Notes: a model not told the origin generated them from the letters alone. Positions 6,649-15,408 are shown, counted from the first letter of the stretch. The stretch: DNA of 62,923 nucleotides from Aerococcaceae bacterium NML190073 (GCA_026131555.1 JAMXJH010000012.1:1-62923); one strand, 5' to 3'. Translations and numbers: made by a program.

Positions 6649-6921
6649 ATGATGAAAAAATACAACTTTAAAAAAGCAAGAAAAATTATAAACGTGTTGG
6701 CTGACGAGTTAGTCAGAGCGGATATGGGTATTGTGCCTGACTGGCACAGCACGGCTGAAACGGTTTGGAGCAAGGAAGACAGGTTTTTAATCAACCTATC
6801 TCGTGCTAAAGAGTTAGGCGGTTTACAGGGTTCATATAGAGGAATCCCGAAACTAGAACTCTTATTCAAAGACGGGTCAGAAATCACGATTGAGTGTTAT
6901 ACGGAGGAGAATAAAGCATGA
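6649..6921 (+). CDS. Hypothetical phage protein
   Basis: The 90-residue product starts at ATG after AAGGAGAG and overlaps the next gene by 4 bases (ATGA). The N-terminus is lysine-rich (KKYNFKKARKI). No family is recognised. Confidence 0.6.
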   Translation: MMKKYNFKKARKIINVLADELVRADMGIVPDWHSTAETVWSKEDRFLINLSRAKELGGLQGSYRGIPKLELLFKDGSEITIECYTEENKA

Positions 6922-7160
6922 GCGAACAAAGATTTTACGTCTTCAAAAAAGACGGGTTGTATTTGAAAGAACAACCGAAACGAGATGATGACTTCAACCC
7001 GCTACCGTTAGTGTTGACGGACAGTATTGAGGAAGCGTTGAAGTTGTCAGCAACAGAGGTAACGAGCAACATTCACTCTCACACTGCATTCGAGAACTTA
7101 GCTGTACGAGTTCAAGGGCAAGTGCTGATTGTAGATGAGAACAATAATTTTATTAATTAA
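6918..7160 (+). CDS. Hypothetical phage protein
   Basis: The 80-residue product starts at ATG overlapping the previous stop. Its opening (RFYVFKKDGLYLKE) resembles that of the next gene product (KFIVIEDKGMFLAS), so the two may be distant paralogues that share a small beta-rich fold. Function unknown. Confidence 0.6.
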   Translation: MSEQRFYVFKKDGLYLKEQPKRDDDFNPLPLVLTDSIEEALKLSATEVTSNIHSHTAFENLAVRVQGQVLIVDENNNFIN

Positions 7161-7179
7161 AAAAGAGGAGAGAACAAAC

Positions 7180-7500
7180 ATGAGTAAAAAAGTAGAGAAA
7201 TTTATTGTTATAGAAGACAAAGGCATGTTCTTAGCGTCTTACGGGAACAGAGAACGTGGCGGATTGTTTTGTGAATCGCATTGGGTGAGCAACATTTCGC
7301 AGGCGCTGATGACACCTATTGAGTGCGTCGAAGGCGACATTAATGAATGGATAAAAATTAAAAAATTAGCTGAATTTTTAGAAGCTAATTTGTTAGTTGT
7401 GGAGCTAGAATATTCTTTTTCCGATACAAAAGGAAAATTGGTTGTTATAGAACCGTCTTTTGAATTTTTTATCGAAGGGGCGGTAGATGATGAAGATTAA
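7180..7500 (+). CDS. Hypothetical phage protein
   Basis: The 106-residue product starts at the ATG at 7180, chosen because AAAGAGGAGAG lies 7-15 bases upstream. It has a beta-rich N-terminus resembling the preceding product and an acidic C-terminal tail (GAVDDED). It overlaps the next start. Function unknown. Confidence 0.6.
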   Translation: MSKKVEKFIVIEDKGMFLASYGNRERGGLFCESHWVSNISQALMTPIECVEGDINEWIKIKKLAEFLEANLLVVELEYSFSDTKGKLVVIEPSFEFFIEGAVDDED

Positions 7501-7768
7501 ATTGCACCCTTACGATTTGAACAGTTGCGAGGAAGCGAAAGACTGGAGAGGCAACGATATTATCAACGGTCGGTTGTACCATTCAATCGACTTTGCGGGT
7601 GAAACTTATATTGTTGCTAAGTGCGACATTGGAGATTTCTATGAGTATTTTGGTTGTTTGACCGATGACGGCAACTGGAATATCAACGGCGAAACAATCC
7701 TTGACCGACTGCTTGACGGTTGGGTTGCGGATATGTGGGGAAGAGCGTTGCATGGGGTGTATTGGTAA
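7487..7768 (+). CDS. Hypothetical phage protein
   Basis: The 93-residue product is Asp-, Gly- and Trp-rich, with repeated aromatic residues. Two ATGs (7487, 7490) both follow GAAGGGG. The stop overlaps the exonuclease start (TAATG). No family is recognised; it may be co-expressed with the recombination genes. Confidence 0.6.
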   Translation: MMKIKLHPYDLNSCEEAKDWRGNDIINGRLYHSIDFAGETYIVAKCDIGDFYEYFGCLTDDGNWNINGETILDRLLDGWVADMWGRALHGVYW

Positions 7769-8709
7769 TGAATCAATATGCTATCGCAAAAACACATGAT
7801 GAATGGTTGGAGATGCGTTCAAAAGGATTGGGAGGTTCTGATATTGGCACGGTGCTTGGGTTTAACAAGCACTGTACACCTTACCAGCTATGGCTGGAGA
7901 AAACAGGTCAGTACCAACCGCCAGATATTAGCGATAAAATCGCTATTCAGATTGGAAACGCATTAGAAGATTTAGTCGCTAAATTATTTACACAAGCGAC
8001 TGGTTTAGAAGTCCAGAAAGATAATAAGACGCATTACCACAAGGACTATCCGTTCTTGCTGGCGAATATTGACCGAAAAATCAAGGGACAGAGAGCGTTG
8101 TTAGAGTGCAAGACAACGAACAGCCGATTTAGACAAGAATGGATTGATGACGAAGTGCCTGCTAGCTATCTATTGCAGGTTCAACATTATTTGAACGTCC
8201 TTGATTATGATACAGCTTATATTGCTGTAATCATCGGGAATAGCGAGTTCATTTGGAAAGAGATTAAACGTGACCAACAGTTGATTGATATGTATACCGA
8301 GAAAGCTGTTGAATTTTGGGAAGAAAACGTAATCGGTATGAAAGAGCCTGAAATAGACGGTTCTAATATCACGAAAAAGGCTATCGAAATCATTTACGGT
8401 GACGATATGTCGAATGAAACAACAATGACAGCAGAACAGATACATAAGGTTGAAAGCGTGTTACAACTCAAAGAAGATATTAAGGCTTTAGAGAGTATGC
8501 AAACAATGCTAGAAAACGAATTAAAGCGTGATATGGGCGTTTTGGAGGTTGACACGCTAATAGATAGCCGATACAGAGCAACATGGAAAAAACAGCGCAG
8601 AACACGCATTGACGAGAAACAATTAAAACAAGATATGCCCGAAGTGTACGACCAGTACAAGACGGTATCGGAATTCAAAGTATTAAGAGTAAAGGAGATT
8701 GAAGAATAA
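7768..8709 (+). CDS. yqaJ: YqaJ-type (lambda-exonuclease-like) viral recombinase nuclease
   Basis: The 313-residue product has the YqaJ family signature: GGSDIGTVLG near the N-terminus, an IGNALEDLVAKLF helix, then ANIDRKI and LLECKTTN, the catalytic D...E-x-K of PD-(D/E)XK nucleases. It digests one DNA strand to expose ends for the annealing protein encoded next; genes overlap by 1 base. Start at 7768 is chosen because it overlaps the upstream stop (TAATG) and begins the conserved domain. Confidence 0.92.
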   Translation: MNQYAIAKTHDEWLEMRSKGLGGSDIGTVLGFNKHCTPYQLWLEKTGQYQPPDISDKIAIQIGNALEDLVAKLFTQATGLEVQKDNKTHYHKDYPFLLANIDRKIKGQRALLECKTTNSRFRQEWIDDEVPASYLLQVQHYLNVLDYDTAYIAVIIGNSEFIWKEIKRDQQLIDMYTEKAVEFWEENVIGMKEPEIDGSNITKKAIEIIYGDDMSNETTMTAEQIHKVESVLQLKEDIKALESMQTMLENELKRDMGVLEVDTLIDSRYRATWKKQRRTRIDEKQLKQDMPEVYDQYKTVSEFKVLRVKEIEE

Positions 8710-9587
8710 TGGCAACAGCAGAAACAATTAAAAATCAACTACAACAAAACGGTTCTAAAGCGCCAGTCAACAAGCCGAATACGGTTAAAAGTTTGCTGGA
8801 TTCACCAGTTATTCAGAACAAGTTTAAGAGCCTACTGAAAGAGAAGTCGGCAGGATTCACTTCTAGCTTGCTAACACTTGTGAGCAACGATAGCTATTTA
8901 GCGGATGCTCAACCTATGACAATTATCAGTGGAGCGATGCAAGCGGCACAGCTTGATTTACCGCTCGAAAAACAATTTGGATTTGCTTATTTAGTACCGT
9001 TTAACACTAAAGAGAATAATGTATGGGTTAAGAAAGCAAATTTCATTCTTGGCTACCGTGGATATATCCAGTTGGCTCAACGGTCAGGTCAGTACAAGTC
9101 TATCAACGTTGTAACGGTTTATGAGGGACAGCTTGAAAGTTGGAATCCGCTAACAGAAGAAATCGGTTTTGTTCCTGATAAGAAAACAAGCGACACAGTG
9201 GTTGGTTATATCGGCTATTTCAAGTTGGTTAACGGGTTTGAAAAGACAGTTTACTGGACTAAGGAACAGATTGAGAAGCATCGGATTGAAAACAACAAGA
9301 GCAAGAATCCAAAGGAATTATCGGGTGTTTGGAAGTCGCATTATGATGCGATGGCGCAGAAAACAGTTTTGCGCAACTTGCTTAGCAAATGGGGGATTTT
9401 ATCAATCGAAATGCAACGTGCAATTCTTTCTGATGAACAGACGATTGAGGATGTTACAGATACTGGCGAACCTGTATTCAAGGATGTTACGCCCGTTGAT
9501 GTTGAAGTTCCGGAGCAGTTATTTGACCCATCGGAAGCGATTAACGATATAGAAGTGGATGAAGTAACAGGAGAGATTATCGAGTAG
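8709..9587 (+). CDS. recT: RecT-family single-strand annealing protein
   Basis: The 292-residue product contains typical RecT blocks: a middle with IISGAMQAAQLDLPLEKQFG and FILGYRGYIQLAQRSGQY, and a C-terminal MAQKTVLRNLLSKWG. The acidic tail is common in the family. It pairs with the YqaJ nuclease (overlap 1 base) as a Red-like recombination module used in replication or circularisation. Confidence 0.95.
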   Translation: MATAETIKNQLQQNGSKAPVNKPNTVKSLLDSPVIQNKFKSLLKEKSAGFTSSLLTLVSNDSYLADAQPMTIISGAMQAAQLDLPLEKQFGFAYLVPFNTKENNVWVKKANFILGYRGYIQLAQRSGQYKSINVVTVYEGQLESWNPLTEEIGFVPDKKTSDTVVGYIGYFKLVNGFEKTVYWTKEQIEKHRIENNKSKNPKELSGVWKSHYDAMAQKTVLRNLLSKWGILSIEMQRAILSDEQTIEDVTDTGEPVFKDVTPVDVEVPEQLFDPSEAINDIEVDEVTGEIIE

Positions 9588-9630
9588 AAAACGGGTAGTG
9601 AAGCTACCCTACTCGAAAGGAGGTAAACAC

Positions 9631-9939
9631 ATGAAGATTGATAAGCAAGCTGTCGGTCGGAGAATCAAGGAGATACGGTTATCCGTAGGGCAAACAATGG
9701 AACAGTTTGGGAAGAATTTCGGTGTAAGCAAAGGGGTTGTTAACAACTGGGAGAAAGGCAGAAACCTGCCTAACAAACCAACTCTTTTGAGTTTGTCGTA
9801 TCTAGCTGATATGGACGTAAACGAATTACTATACAGCGACTATATCTGTCCACGTTGTGAGAACTCAGATATTAGAAGAGACTACAAATTCTGCCAGGTG
9901 TGCGGATTAAAGATTGAAAGGGCAGGCAACGAACAGTAA
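9631..9939 (+). CDS. XRE regulator with C-terminal zinc ribbon
   Basis: The 102-residue product starts at ATG after AAAGGAGGT. Residues 6-65 form an XRE helix-turn-helix (FGKNFGVSKGVVNNWEKGRN). The C-terminus carries CPRC and CQVC pairs about 16 residues apart, a zinc-ribbon pattern. It sits between recombination and replication genes; its DNA target is unknown. Confidence 0.8.
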   Translation: MKIDKQAVGRRIKEIRLSVGQTMEQFGKNFGVSKGVVNNWEKGRNLPNKPTLLSLSYLADMDVNELLYSDYICPRCENSDIRRDYKFCQVCGLKIERAGNEQ

Positions 9940-9980
9940 CAGTTGGTAACGGTGTTACTACAAAGGAGGTAGGCGAATGA

Positions 9981-10895
9981 ATGGCGATATTTAGGCAAGT
10001 ACATACAACATTTTGGGAGGACGCTTATATCGAGGAGTTAGAGCCGTTAGGCAAGTTGATATATCTGTATTTGCTTACCAATTCAAAGACATCTATATGC
10101 GGTGTTTTTGAAATGACAGTCAGGAAAGCGTCCGTTGACACAGGTGTTTCACAAGATGAAATCAAGCGTTATATCAACCGATTCCAAGAAGACGGCAAAT
10201 TGTTGTATAACGCAGAGAACAAAGAAGTATTTATTACGAATTGGCTAAAGTATCAAACTTACTTAAAATCAGGAAAATCCGCAGTTGCTGTCGATAAAGA
10301 ATTATCGGAAATAAAGACAAGCGAATTTCGAGTAAGGGTCGTTACGGCTTGCATAGGGCATGGATACCCTATTGCAACAAAAATAAGTGATATTGATACA
10401 GATACCATACCCTATACAAAGGGTATAGATACCGTATCCATACCCTATGGATACAATAATACTAATACTAATACTAATACTAATACTAATACTAATAATA
10501 TATATAGTCCGGCTTGCCAGCCTGACGATACTCCTGACAATCCCGACGACGCCAGTTCTACTCGCAGAGAGATTGTTGAGTATCTGAACCGAAAAGCAGG
10601 TACGAATTATCGGTGGAACTCCGATAAAGCTAAAAGACACATCGACGCAAGACTGAACGAGGGTTATAAACTCGACGACTTCAAGGCGGTTGTTGATGTG
10701 AAAGTTAGCCAGTGGCTAGGCAACAAGGACATGCAACAGTATCTTCGACCCGAAACGTTGTTCGGTACGAAGTTCGAGGGGTACTTGAACGAGAGCATAC
10801 TCAACAAGCCGAAGCAATACGCTATTGATTCACTGCCTGATGAGTTAACGGACGAAGAGCGGGAGAACATACGCAGATTTGCGGAGGAGGGGTAG
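9981..10895 (+). CDS. Phage replication initiator (replisome organizer, Phg_2220_C)
   Basis: The 304-residue product has an N-terminal phage replisome-organizer winged helix (about 1-95, TFWEDAYIEELEPLGKLIYL) and a C-terminal Phg_2220_C/DnaD-like domain (about 195-270, EIVEYLNRKAGTNYRW, then KFEGYLNE). A low-complexity Asn-Thr linker lies between, encoded by 6-bp repeats inside a candidate origin (10351-10505). It is followed 3 bp later by the helicase loader. The ATG at 9977 reads only five sense codons and is rejected. Confidence 0.85.
   Translation: MAIFRQVHTTFWEDAYIEELEPLGKLIYLYLLTNSKTSICGVFEMTVRKASVDTGVSQDEIKRYINRFQEDGKLLYNAENKEVFITNWLKYQTYLKSGKSAVAVDKELSEIKTSEFRVRVVTACIGHGYPIATKISDIDTDTIPYTKGIDTVSIPYGYNNTNTNTNTNTNTNNIYSPACQPDDTPDNPDDASSTRREIVEYLNRKAGTNYRWNSDKAKRHIDARLNEGYKLDDFKAVVDVKVSQWLGNKDMQQYLRPETLFGTKFEGYLNESILNKPKQYAIDSLPDELTDEERENIRRFAEEG
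10351..10505. other. Candidate phage replication origin inside initiator gene
   Basis: TACCCTAT occurs at 10365, 10408 and 10441, with an inverted GGGTAT between the last two and several GATACC/GGATAC units. An AT-rich run of 6-bp units (ACTAAT) follows from about 10458 to 10500. Iterons next to an AT-rich unwinding segment inside the initiator gene resemble the lambda O arrangement. Confidence 0.5.
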
Positions 10896-10898
10896 CTG

Positions 10899-11777
10899 TT
10901 GGAAATTTTATCAAACATGATACCTAGCGTTAAAAACGACGTTAGGGAACAAGCGAATAAACGGATACAGGCTATCTTGAACGATGATGAGGTTAAATCG
11001 TTTATCGAAGAACACAAGCTAACGCAGGACGAGATTACCGCTTCAATGGGTCGGTTTAACGAATACCTGCTGAACCGTGAGAATGACGTTAACTCTAGTC
11101 TTGGGTATAACGGCTCGTATGTGTACGTGTCTTACTTACCGAGAGATAAAGAAACGGAAATGCGTATGCGTGACGGAATCCTAAGGCGGTCAGAGTATGA
11201 CGAGATAACCGAAGCGTTTAAGAGTGTGACGTTTGACGATGTAAAACTTGATGAGCATAACGCTCCGATTGTCAAAGCGTTTCAACGACAGCTTGATGAG
11301 TACAGCTATAAATCCGGCAAAACAGGCGTTTGGCTGTATGGAAAGTTCGGGCGTGGCAAGTCGTATTTGCTAGGCGCAGTTGCGGGAGAGTACCGCAAGA
11401 AAGGGATAGCCGTAACGTATCTATCCGCCGTCGGATTGATGAAAGATATTAGCAAGTGTTTAGACTACAACGATTACGGTGCGATACGAGAACGTGTTGA
11501 CGCACTGAAAAAAGCGGAAGTCCTGATTCTTGATGATATGGGGGCAGAGAACACTCGTGACTATGGTTATAAATCAGTTTTGTACGACGTGTTCGATACC
11601 CGAGCAAAAAACGGATTGATGACTTACTTCACTTCGAACCTCGACATTAACGAGTTTACGGAGTTAGTCAAGAACCGTGTAGCTGTTGCGTTGGACGCAG
11701 AGCGAATGCAGGAACGAATTGAAATGCTGGCTAAGCCGATACGGTTAGCTGGCGAGAACAAACGAAAGAAGGCGTGA
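10899..11777 (+). CDS. dnaC: DnaC/DnaI-like helicase loader (AAA+ ATPase)
   Basis: The 292-residue product starts at TTG after GGAGGAGGGG. The N-terminal part (1-100) is helicase-binding-like. The AAA+ core shows Walker A (GKFGRGKS, about 148-155), Walker B (VLILDDMG) and a sensor segment (MTYFTSNLD). It loads the host replicative helicase at the phage origin, acting with the initiator upstream. Confidence 0.9.
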   Translation: MEILSNMIPSVKNDVREQANKRIQAILNDDEVKSFIEEHKLTQDEITASMGRFNEYLLNRENDVNSSLGYNGSYVYVSYLPRDKETEMRMRDGILRRSEYDEITEAFKSVTFDDVKLDEHNAPIVKAFQRQLDEYSYKSGKTGVWLYGKFGRGKSYLLGAVAGEYRKKGIAVTYLSAVGLMKDISKCLDYNDYGAIRERVDALKKAEVLILDDMGAENTRDYGYKSVLYDVFDTRAKNGLMTYFTSNLDINEFTELVKNRVAVALDAERMQERIEMLAKPIRLAGENKRKKA

Positions 11778-11781
11778 TGAC

Positions 11782-12060
11782 ATGAACAATTTGGAGAAAG
11801 CGAATCGTAGCATTTGGAATTTAGCGAACCTTGCGCATGGGTTAGAGTTGCTAGGATTCGATACGAAACTCGAAAGCGAAACGCTACATGTGTTTTTTGG
11901 CGACGTAGAGGTGGCTGTCATCGATTTTAATCGAGGGTTAGACTTATCACATGGGTTAACTGAAAAACGTCTGTACGGGCAGATAAAACACTTATACAGA
12001 CGATACCTGTTAGGCGACTTCGGAAGTGAGTACGGTCGCAGATATGGATTGAGTGCATGA
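11782..12060 (+). CDS. Hypothetical phage protein
   Basis: The 92-residue product lies 4 bp after the helicase loader and overlaps the next start by 4 bases. It shows a two-part alpha/beta pattern (SIWNLANLAHGLELLGF then VFFGDVEVAVIDFN). No family is recognised; it is a replication-module passenger. Confidence 0.6.
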   Translation: MNNLEKANRSIWNLANLAHGLELLGFDTKLESETLHVFFGDVEVAVIDFNRGLDLSHGLTEKRLYGQIKHLYRRYLLGDFGSEYGRRYGLSA

Positions 12061-12419
12061 GCAAGTACAGAAACATTAAAACAACCGTTGACGGTATCAC
12101 GTTCGACAGCAGAGCGGAAGCGAGTTATTACAAGCAGTTGAAGCTGTTGAAGAAGTCGGGCGTCGTGAAAGAGTTTGAGCGTCAGAAGCGTTACACCTTG
12201 TTTGACAAGCTGGAGTTTAACGGACGGACATATCGCAAGCTGGTTTATATCGCCGATTTTGTTGTAACGTATCGCAACGGCGATGTGAAAGTCGTTGATG
12301 TTAAAGGCATGGAAACGCAGTTGTTCAAGCTGAAAGCACGGTTGTTTATTGAGAAATATCAAGTTCCGCTCGTACTTGCAAAGCTGGTGCGAGGGAGATT
12401 TTACGAGGAGGAGTATTAA
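12057..12419 (+). CDS. DUF1064 family protein, PD-(D/E)XK nuclease-like
   Basis: The 120-residue product matches the DUF1064 layout: FDSRAEASYYKQL at the N-terminus, then YIADFVV, VVDVKGM and KLKARLF. The Glu, Asp and D-x-K spacing is that of small PD-(D/E)XK nucleases. Such phage genes often occupy the resolvase slot of replication modules. The nuclease role is inferred. Confidence 0.85.
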   Translation: MSKYRNIKTTVDGITFDSRAEASYYKQLKLLKKSGVVKEFERQKRYTLFDKLEFNGRTYRKLVYIADFVVTYRNGDVKVVDVKGMETQLFKLKARLFIEKYQVPLVLAKLVRGRFYEEEY

Positions 12420-12421
12420 AC

Positions 12422-12727
12422 ATGTGTGGATTTTGTAATCAAGCGAGAAAATTTGGTGTAGGGCACGCTGTGCCGAGCGATACAGTGGTTAGTTTTGAAG
12501 TCCTTACCATTGCGAAAGGGAACGTAATGAGCGGACAGTTGCAGGCTTTAGAGGAAATTCATCACGGGCAAGTGAAGCTGGGCGATGTGTACGAGAAGTA
12601 CGGAAAGGACACGCCTTGGGAATTACTTGTAATTGGCACAAACGGGTTGCGTGGCGAAATATTTGGTTGTGGTAATTACGGCAAGGGCGAGTGGTACAAG
12701 TGGGCGGATACCGCTGGTTATGCGTAA
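12422..12727 (+). CDS. Hypothetical phage protein
   Basis: The 101-residue product starts at ATG after GAGGAG. It opens with a Cys-rich MCGFCNQAR motif and ends in a Gly/Trp-rich GCGNYGKGEWYKW segment. A zinc or redox role is possible from the cysteines. No family is recognised. Confidence 0.55.
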   Translation: MCGFCNQARKFGVGHAVPSDTVVSFEVLTIAKGNVMSGQLQALEEIHHGQVKLGDVYEKYGKDTPWELLVIGTNGLRGEIFGCGNYGKGEWYKWADTAGYA

Positions 12728-12739
12728 GAGGTGAAGATG

Positions 12740-12973
12740 ATGAGCGAAATTAAAGTATACAGCAAGCCGAATTGTATGCAGTGCGATTTTACGAAGAAGT
12801 GGTTGCAGGATAACGGTGTTATGTACGAAGAATTGGACGTCGAAAAGCAACCGACAGCGCTTGAAGAAGTGATAGCGTTAGGGTATAAGTCGTTGCCTGT
12901 CGTGTACGTTGACAGCGACAATCACTGGTTTGGATTCAGACCGCACAGGCTGGAGGGGTTGTTGCATGGATAG
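12740..12973 (+). CDS. nrdH: NrdH-like glutaredoxin
   Basis: The 77-residue product has a thioredoxin fold with redox pair C-M-Q-C near residues 12-15 (KPNCMQCDFTKKWL) and the cis-Pro segment SLPVVYVD. NrdH reduces class Ib ribonucleotide reductase; no reductase gene is visible here, so it would act on the host enzyme or another target. The start at 12740 is chosen by spacing from AGAGGTG and family length. It overlaps the next gene. Confidence 0.85.
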   Translation: MSEIKVYSKPNCMQCDFTKKWLQDNGVMYEELDVEKQPTALEEVIALGYKSLPVVYVDSDNHWFGFRPHRLEGLLHG

Positions 12974-13283
12974 CAAGCAAGCTTATAACGAAATGCTTGC
13001 TTTGATTAACACGGACAATTGGGAAGATAACGAAAAGGTGTTGAAACGTCTTGACGAGTTGCGTCCATATTACGCAGGCGACGGGTATTCTTTCGGTGAA
13101 ACTTCAAAGCGTGGCGTGCGTATCCGACTAACCGATAGAGCGGGCAGGTCGAAAGTGTATCCGTCCAAAAAATTGGCAAGCTTGGCGCTAGGTTTTCACG
13201 AAAGGAAATTAACTTACTTGATGTCTAAGCCGGATTTTTGCGGGTATTGCTTAGGGTACAAAGTGGAGGAGTTGCGCACATGA
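12966..13283 (+). CDS. Hypothetical phage protein
   Basis: A 105-residue product starts at ATG overlapping nrdH by 8 bases, with GGAGGGG upstream. It ends with a Cys pair (FCGYC). No family is recognised. It overlaps the next gene by 4 bases. Confidence 0.6.
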   Translation: MDSKQAYNEMLALINTDNWEDNEKVLKRLDELRPYYAGDGYSFGETSKRGVRIRLTDRAGRSKVYPSKKLASLALGFHERKLTYLMSKPDFCGYCLGYKVEELRT

Positions 13284-13477
13284 TATTAAAAAACGACTAC
13301 GAGTACGTGGTCCGTGACGCAGTTGGCAAATCGCTAGGTGTGTTTGAAACGGAGGGATTGGCACATCAATTCATTTTGAGCCTTGGAACAAAGAGCAAAT
13401 TTTCGAAATGGGGCATTGAACAGTTTGAGTTTCAACTACCGTTCGAAGTGCAGGTTGAAAGAGTCAAGAAACGATAA
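13280..13477 (+). CDS. Small hypothetical phage protein
   Basis: The 65-residue product starts at ATG overlapping the previous stop (ATGA), with GTGGAGGAG upstream. It has an alternating beta/alpha pattern (YEYVVRDAVGKSLGVFETEG) typical of many small phage DUFs. Function unknown. Confidence 0.55.
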   Translation: MILKNDYEYVVRDAVGKSLGVFETEGLAHQFILSLGTKSKFSKWGIEQFEFQLPFEVQVERVKKR

Positions 13478-13490
13478 AGGGGTTTAGAAG

Positions 13491-13787
13491 ATGAGGATAT
13501 TTTTAAGTGTTACACAAGATTATGTGATTGATAAAGACAAGTATCAGTATATTTTAGTTCGTCGTTCGCTTGCTGATGATAAAGACGGCAATCCGAAGTA
13601 TGACGAGAACGGTGAGCGAGAGATTAGAGAAATGGTTGAAGGATATTATCCACAGCTAGATGTATGCTTGAAGGCATTAGCAATTCGACTGACTGATGAT
13701 TCAATCGAAGAACCCGTCGAATTGAAAGAGTATATCAAGCGAGTTAAAAACATTTACGGCATGATACAAGCGGAAATGATTTTTTAG
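13491..13787 (+). CDS. Hypothetical phage protein
   Basis: The 98-residue product starts at ATG after AAAGGGG. It has acidic middle loops and no recognisable motif. It belongs to the early gene string. Confidence 0.55.
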   Translation: MRIFLSVTQDYVIDKDKYQYILVRRSLADDKDGNPKYDENGEREIREMVEGYYPQLDVCLKALAIRLTDDSIEEPVELKEYIKRVKNIYGMIQAEMIF

Positions 13788-13800
13788 GAGGAGAACGAAC

Positions 13801-14631
13801 ATGAGAATTTGGCATTGTGAAACACAAGAACAGTATGACTATTTGATGAAACAGTTGGAGGCAGAGGGGTGTGAGTGGGCAGAGCGAGTTGAGCCTACGC
13901 ATATAAATAGATGGTTGTTATATTCGGAACAAACGTGTATTAGAGAGAGTGCAGGTATATTGAGTTTTGCTCGTAGAGAATTCTACGAGATAGAATACCC
14001 TAATACCGAAATCCAACCCGTAGTCATCCCAGAGCAGAAACAGGATAAGGAGAACAAGAAGATGAACAAGCAAGAATTGATTGAAAAGTTGAATATTTTA
14101 CCAAAATACAGCATTAATACAGGGAGATTTTACAACATAGGAATTGGGTTCAGGAAACGTGATGTTTTGGATTTAGTCGAACAACTAGACGAACCGCAGA
14201 AGGTTGTAATTCCAAAAGAAATCGCTGAATGGATAGAAGAAGCCAAGACTAACTATCTAGAATGGAATGACCACTCAAAAGGGGATTTTGTTATTCGTTG
14301 CGTCTATGATTTATTTCAGTATGGCGAAGGGAAACCAACCTATGATTTTGACATCAATGACATGATTAGCGAATGGTCTAAAGATAACCCTTATACATTT
14401 GTTCGGGCAATTATCGACGGGTACGAAGTGGAAAAAGAGAAGTTGTACACGGTGGTGTTGCCAGATGTTGACAAATTCAAAAATAGCCATTATTTACGAC
14501 GAGATATGGACGGGTCAATACGGCTATCAAAAGGTGTATTCAACGTCAAAGAACACACTAAATTGACAGAAGCAGAAATTAAATCACTAGACGAGCGTTA
14601 TATGGCATTTGCGCAGGAGGTAACGGAATGA
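13801..14631 (+). CDS. DUF1642 phage protein with N-terminal extension
   Basis: The 276-residue product. Residues about 136-275 match DUF1642 (VVIPKEIAEWIEEAKTNYLE, then FVRAIIDGYEVEKEKLYTV). The first 86 residues form a separate small domain (MRIWHCETQEQYDYLMKQLE) joined by a Gln/Glu/Lys-rich linker. An internal ATG at 14062 has its own AAGGAG 9 bases upstream, so a shorter product beginning MNKQELIEKL may also be made. DUF1642 function is unknown. Confidence 0.75.
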   Translation: MRIWHCETQEQYDYLMKQLEAEGCEWAERVEPTHINRWLLYSEQTCIRESAGILSFARREFYEIEYPNTEIQPVVIPEQKQDKENKKMNKQELIEKLNILPKYSINTGRFYNIGIGFRKRDVLDLVEQLDEPQKVVIPKEIAEWIEEAKTNYLEWNDHSKGDFVIRCVYDLFQYGEGKPTYDFDINDMISEWSKDNPYTFVRAIIDGYEVEKEKLYTVVLPDVDKFKNSHYLRRDMDGSIRLSKGVFNVKEHTKLTEAEIKSLDERYMAFAQEVTE

Positions 14632-15014
14632 TTCCAAAATTTAGAGCATATTCAAAGCAATACGGCATGCGTGAAGTGGTCGGACTTTATTGGTTCGACG
14701 ACCATTTACAAGTGAGCCTTGCGAACGGTGTTAGCACGCCGATTCGCACAAAAGACAGTCAAGTAAAAATATTGCGTCCGACACCTTTCCTAGATTATAA
14801 CGGCGACCCGATTTATGAGGGGCATATCTTGACGGACGAAGGTAATGACTGGCAAGATAGCTGGATTTATGGAGTGGTTTACTATGACGAAAATGAGCGT
14901 GATTGGTTTGTAGATTGGAGAAGCGAGGGTCATATCCACCCTTTAGCGAGTGAACCATACAGAACTATTGCAGGGAACATATACGAGAATCCTGAACTTG
15001 TGGAGGTGGACTAA
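14628..15014 (+). CDS. YopX family phage protein
   Basis: The 128-residue product has the YopX pattern: KFRAYSKQYG at the N-terminus, GDPIYEGHIL in the middle and the closing IAGNIYENPELVEV. Function of the family is unknown; it is common among small early phage genes. It overlaps both neighbours. Confidence 0.85.
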   Translation: MIPKFRAYSKQYGMREVVGLYWFDDHLQVSLANGVSTPIRTKDSQVKILRPTPFLDYNGDPIYEGHILTDEGNDWQDSWIYGVVYYDENERDWFVDWRSEGHIHPLASEPYRTIAGNIYENPELVEVD

Positions 15015-15406
15015 TGTACATGAGATGTAGAGCGTGGTTCGAACGCAAAATGTACTGGATAGCGAAAGTTGATTTCTGGGGTAGTGAGGATATGCACACT
15101 TGCGACTTGTGTCCTTATCATTGGCATGATGAAGATGAAGAACTGTTTGATATTTATTTAGATGATGTAGAAATTACAAATTCAACTTTCTTTTATGACA
15201 AGAAAAAACAAGAGATTTTTGAAAAAGATATTGTTCGCTTTTCAATCAATGATGGATTTGATTATGTCGTTGATTGCGTAGGTATTATCAAGTATAGAAG
15301 CGGTCAGTTTGTGATTGATTCCGCTGGATTTATATACGATTTAGCGATTGATGATATTGAGGTAATTGGAAATTTGTACGAGAACGGAGAACTTTTGGAG
15401 GTATAA
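15014..15406 (+). CDS. YopX family phage protein, second copy
   Basis: The 130-residue product again opens with an aromatic RCRAWFERK block, has EIFEKDIV at the position of the YopX IYEGDI motif, and ends IEVIGNLYENGELLEV. It is a tandem paralogue of the preceding gene, quite diverged. Confidence 0.8.
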   Translation: MYMRCRAWFERKMYWIAKVDFWGSEDMHTCDLCPYHWHDEDEELFDIYLDDVEITNSTFFYDKKKQEIFEKDIVRFSINDGFDYVVDCVGIIKYRSGQFVIDSAGFIYDLAIDDIEVIGNLYENGELLEV

Positions 15407-15408
15407 GC

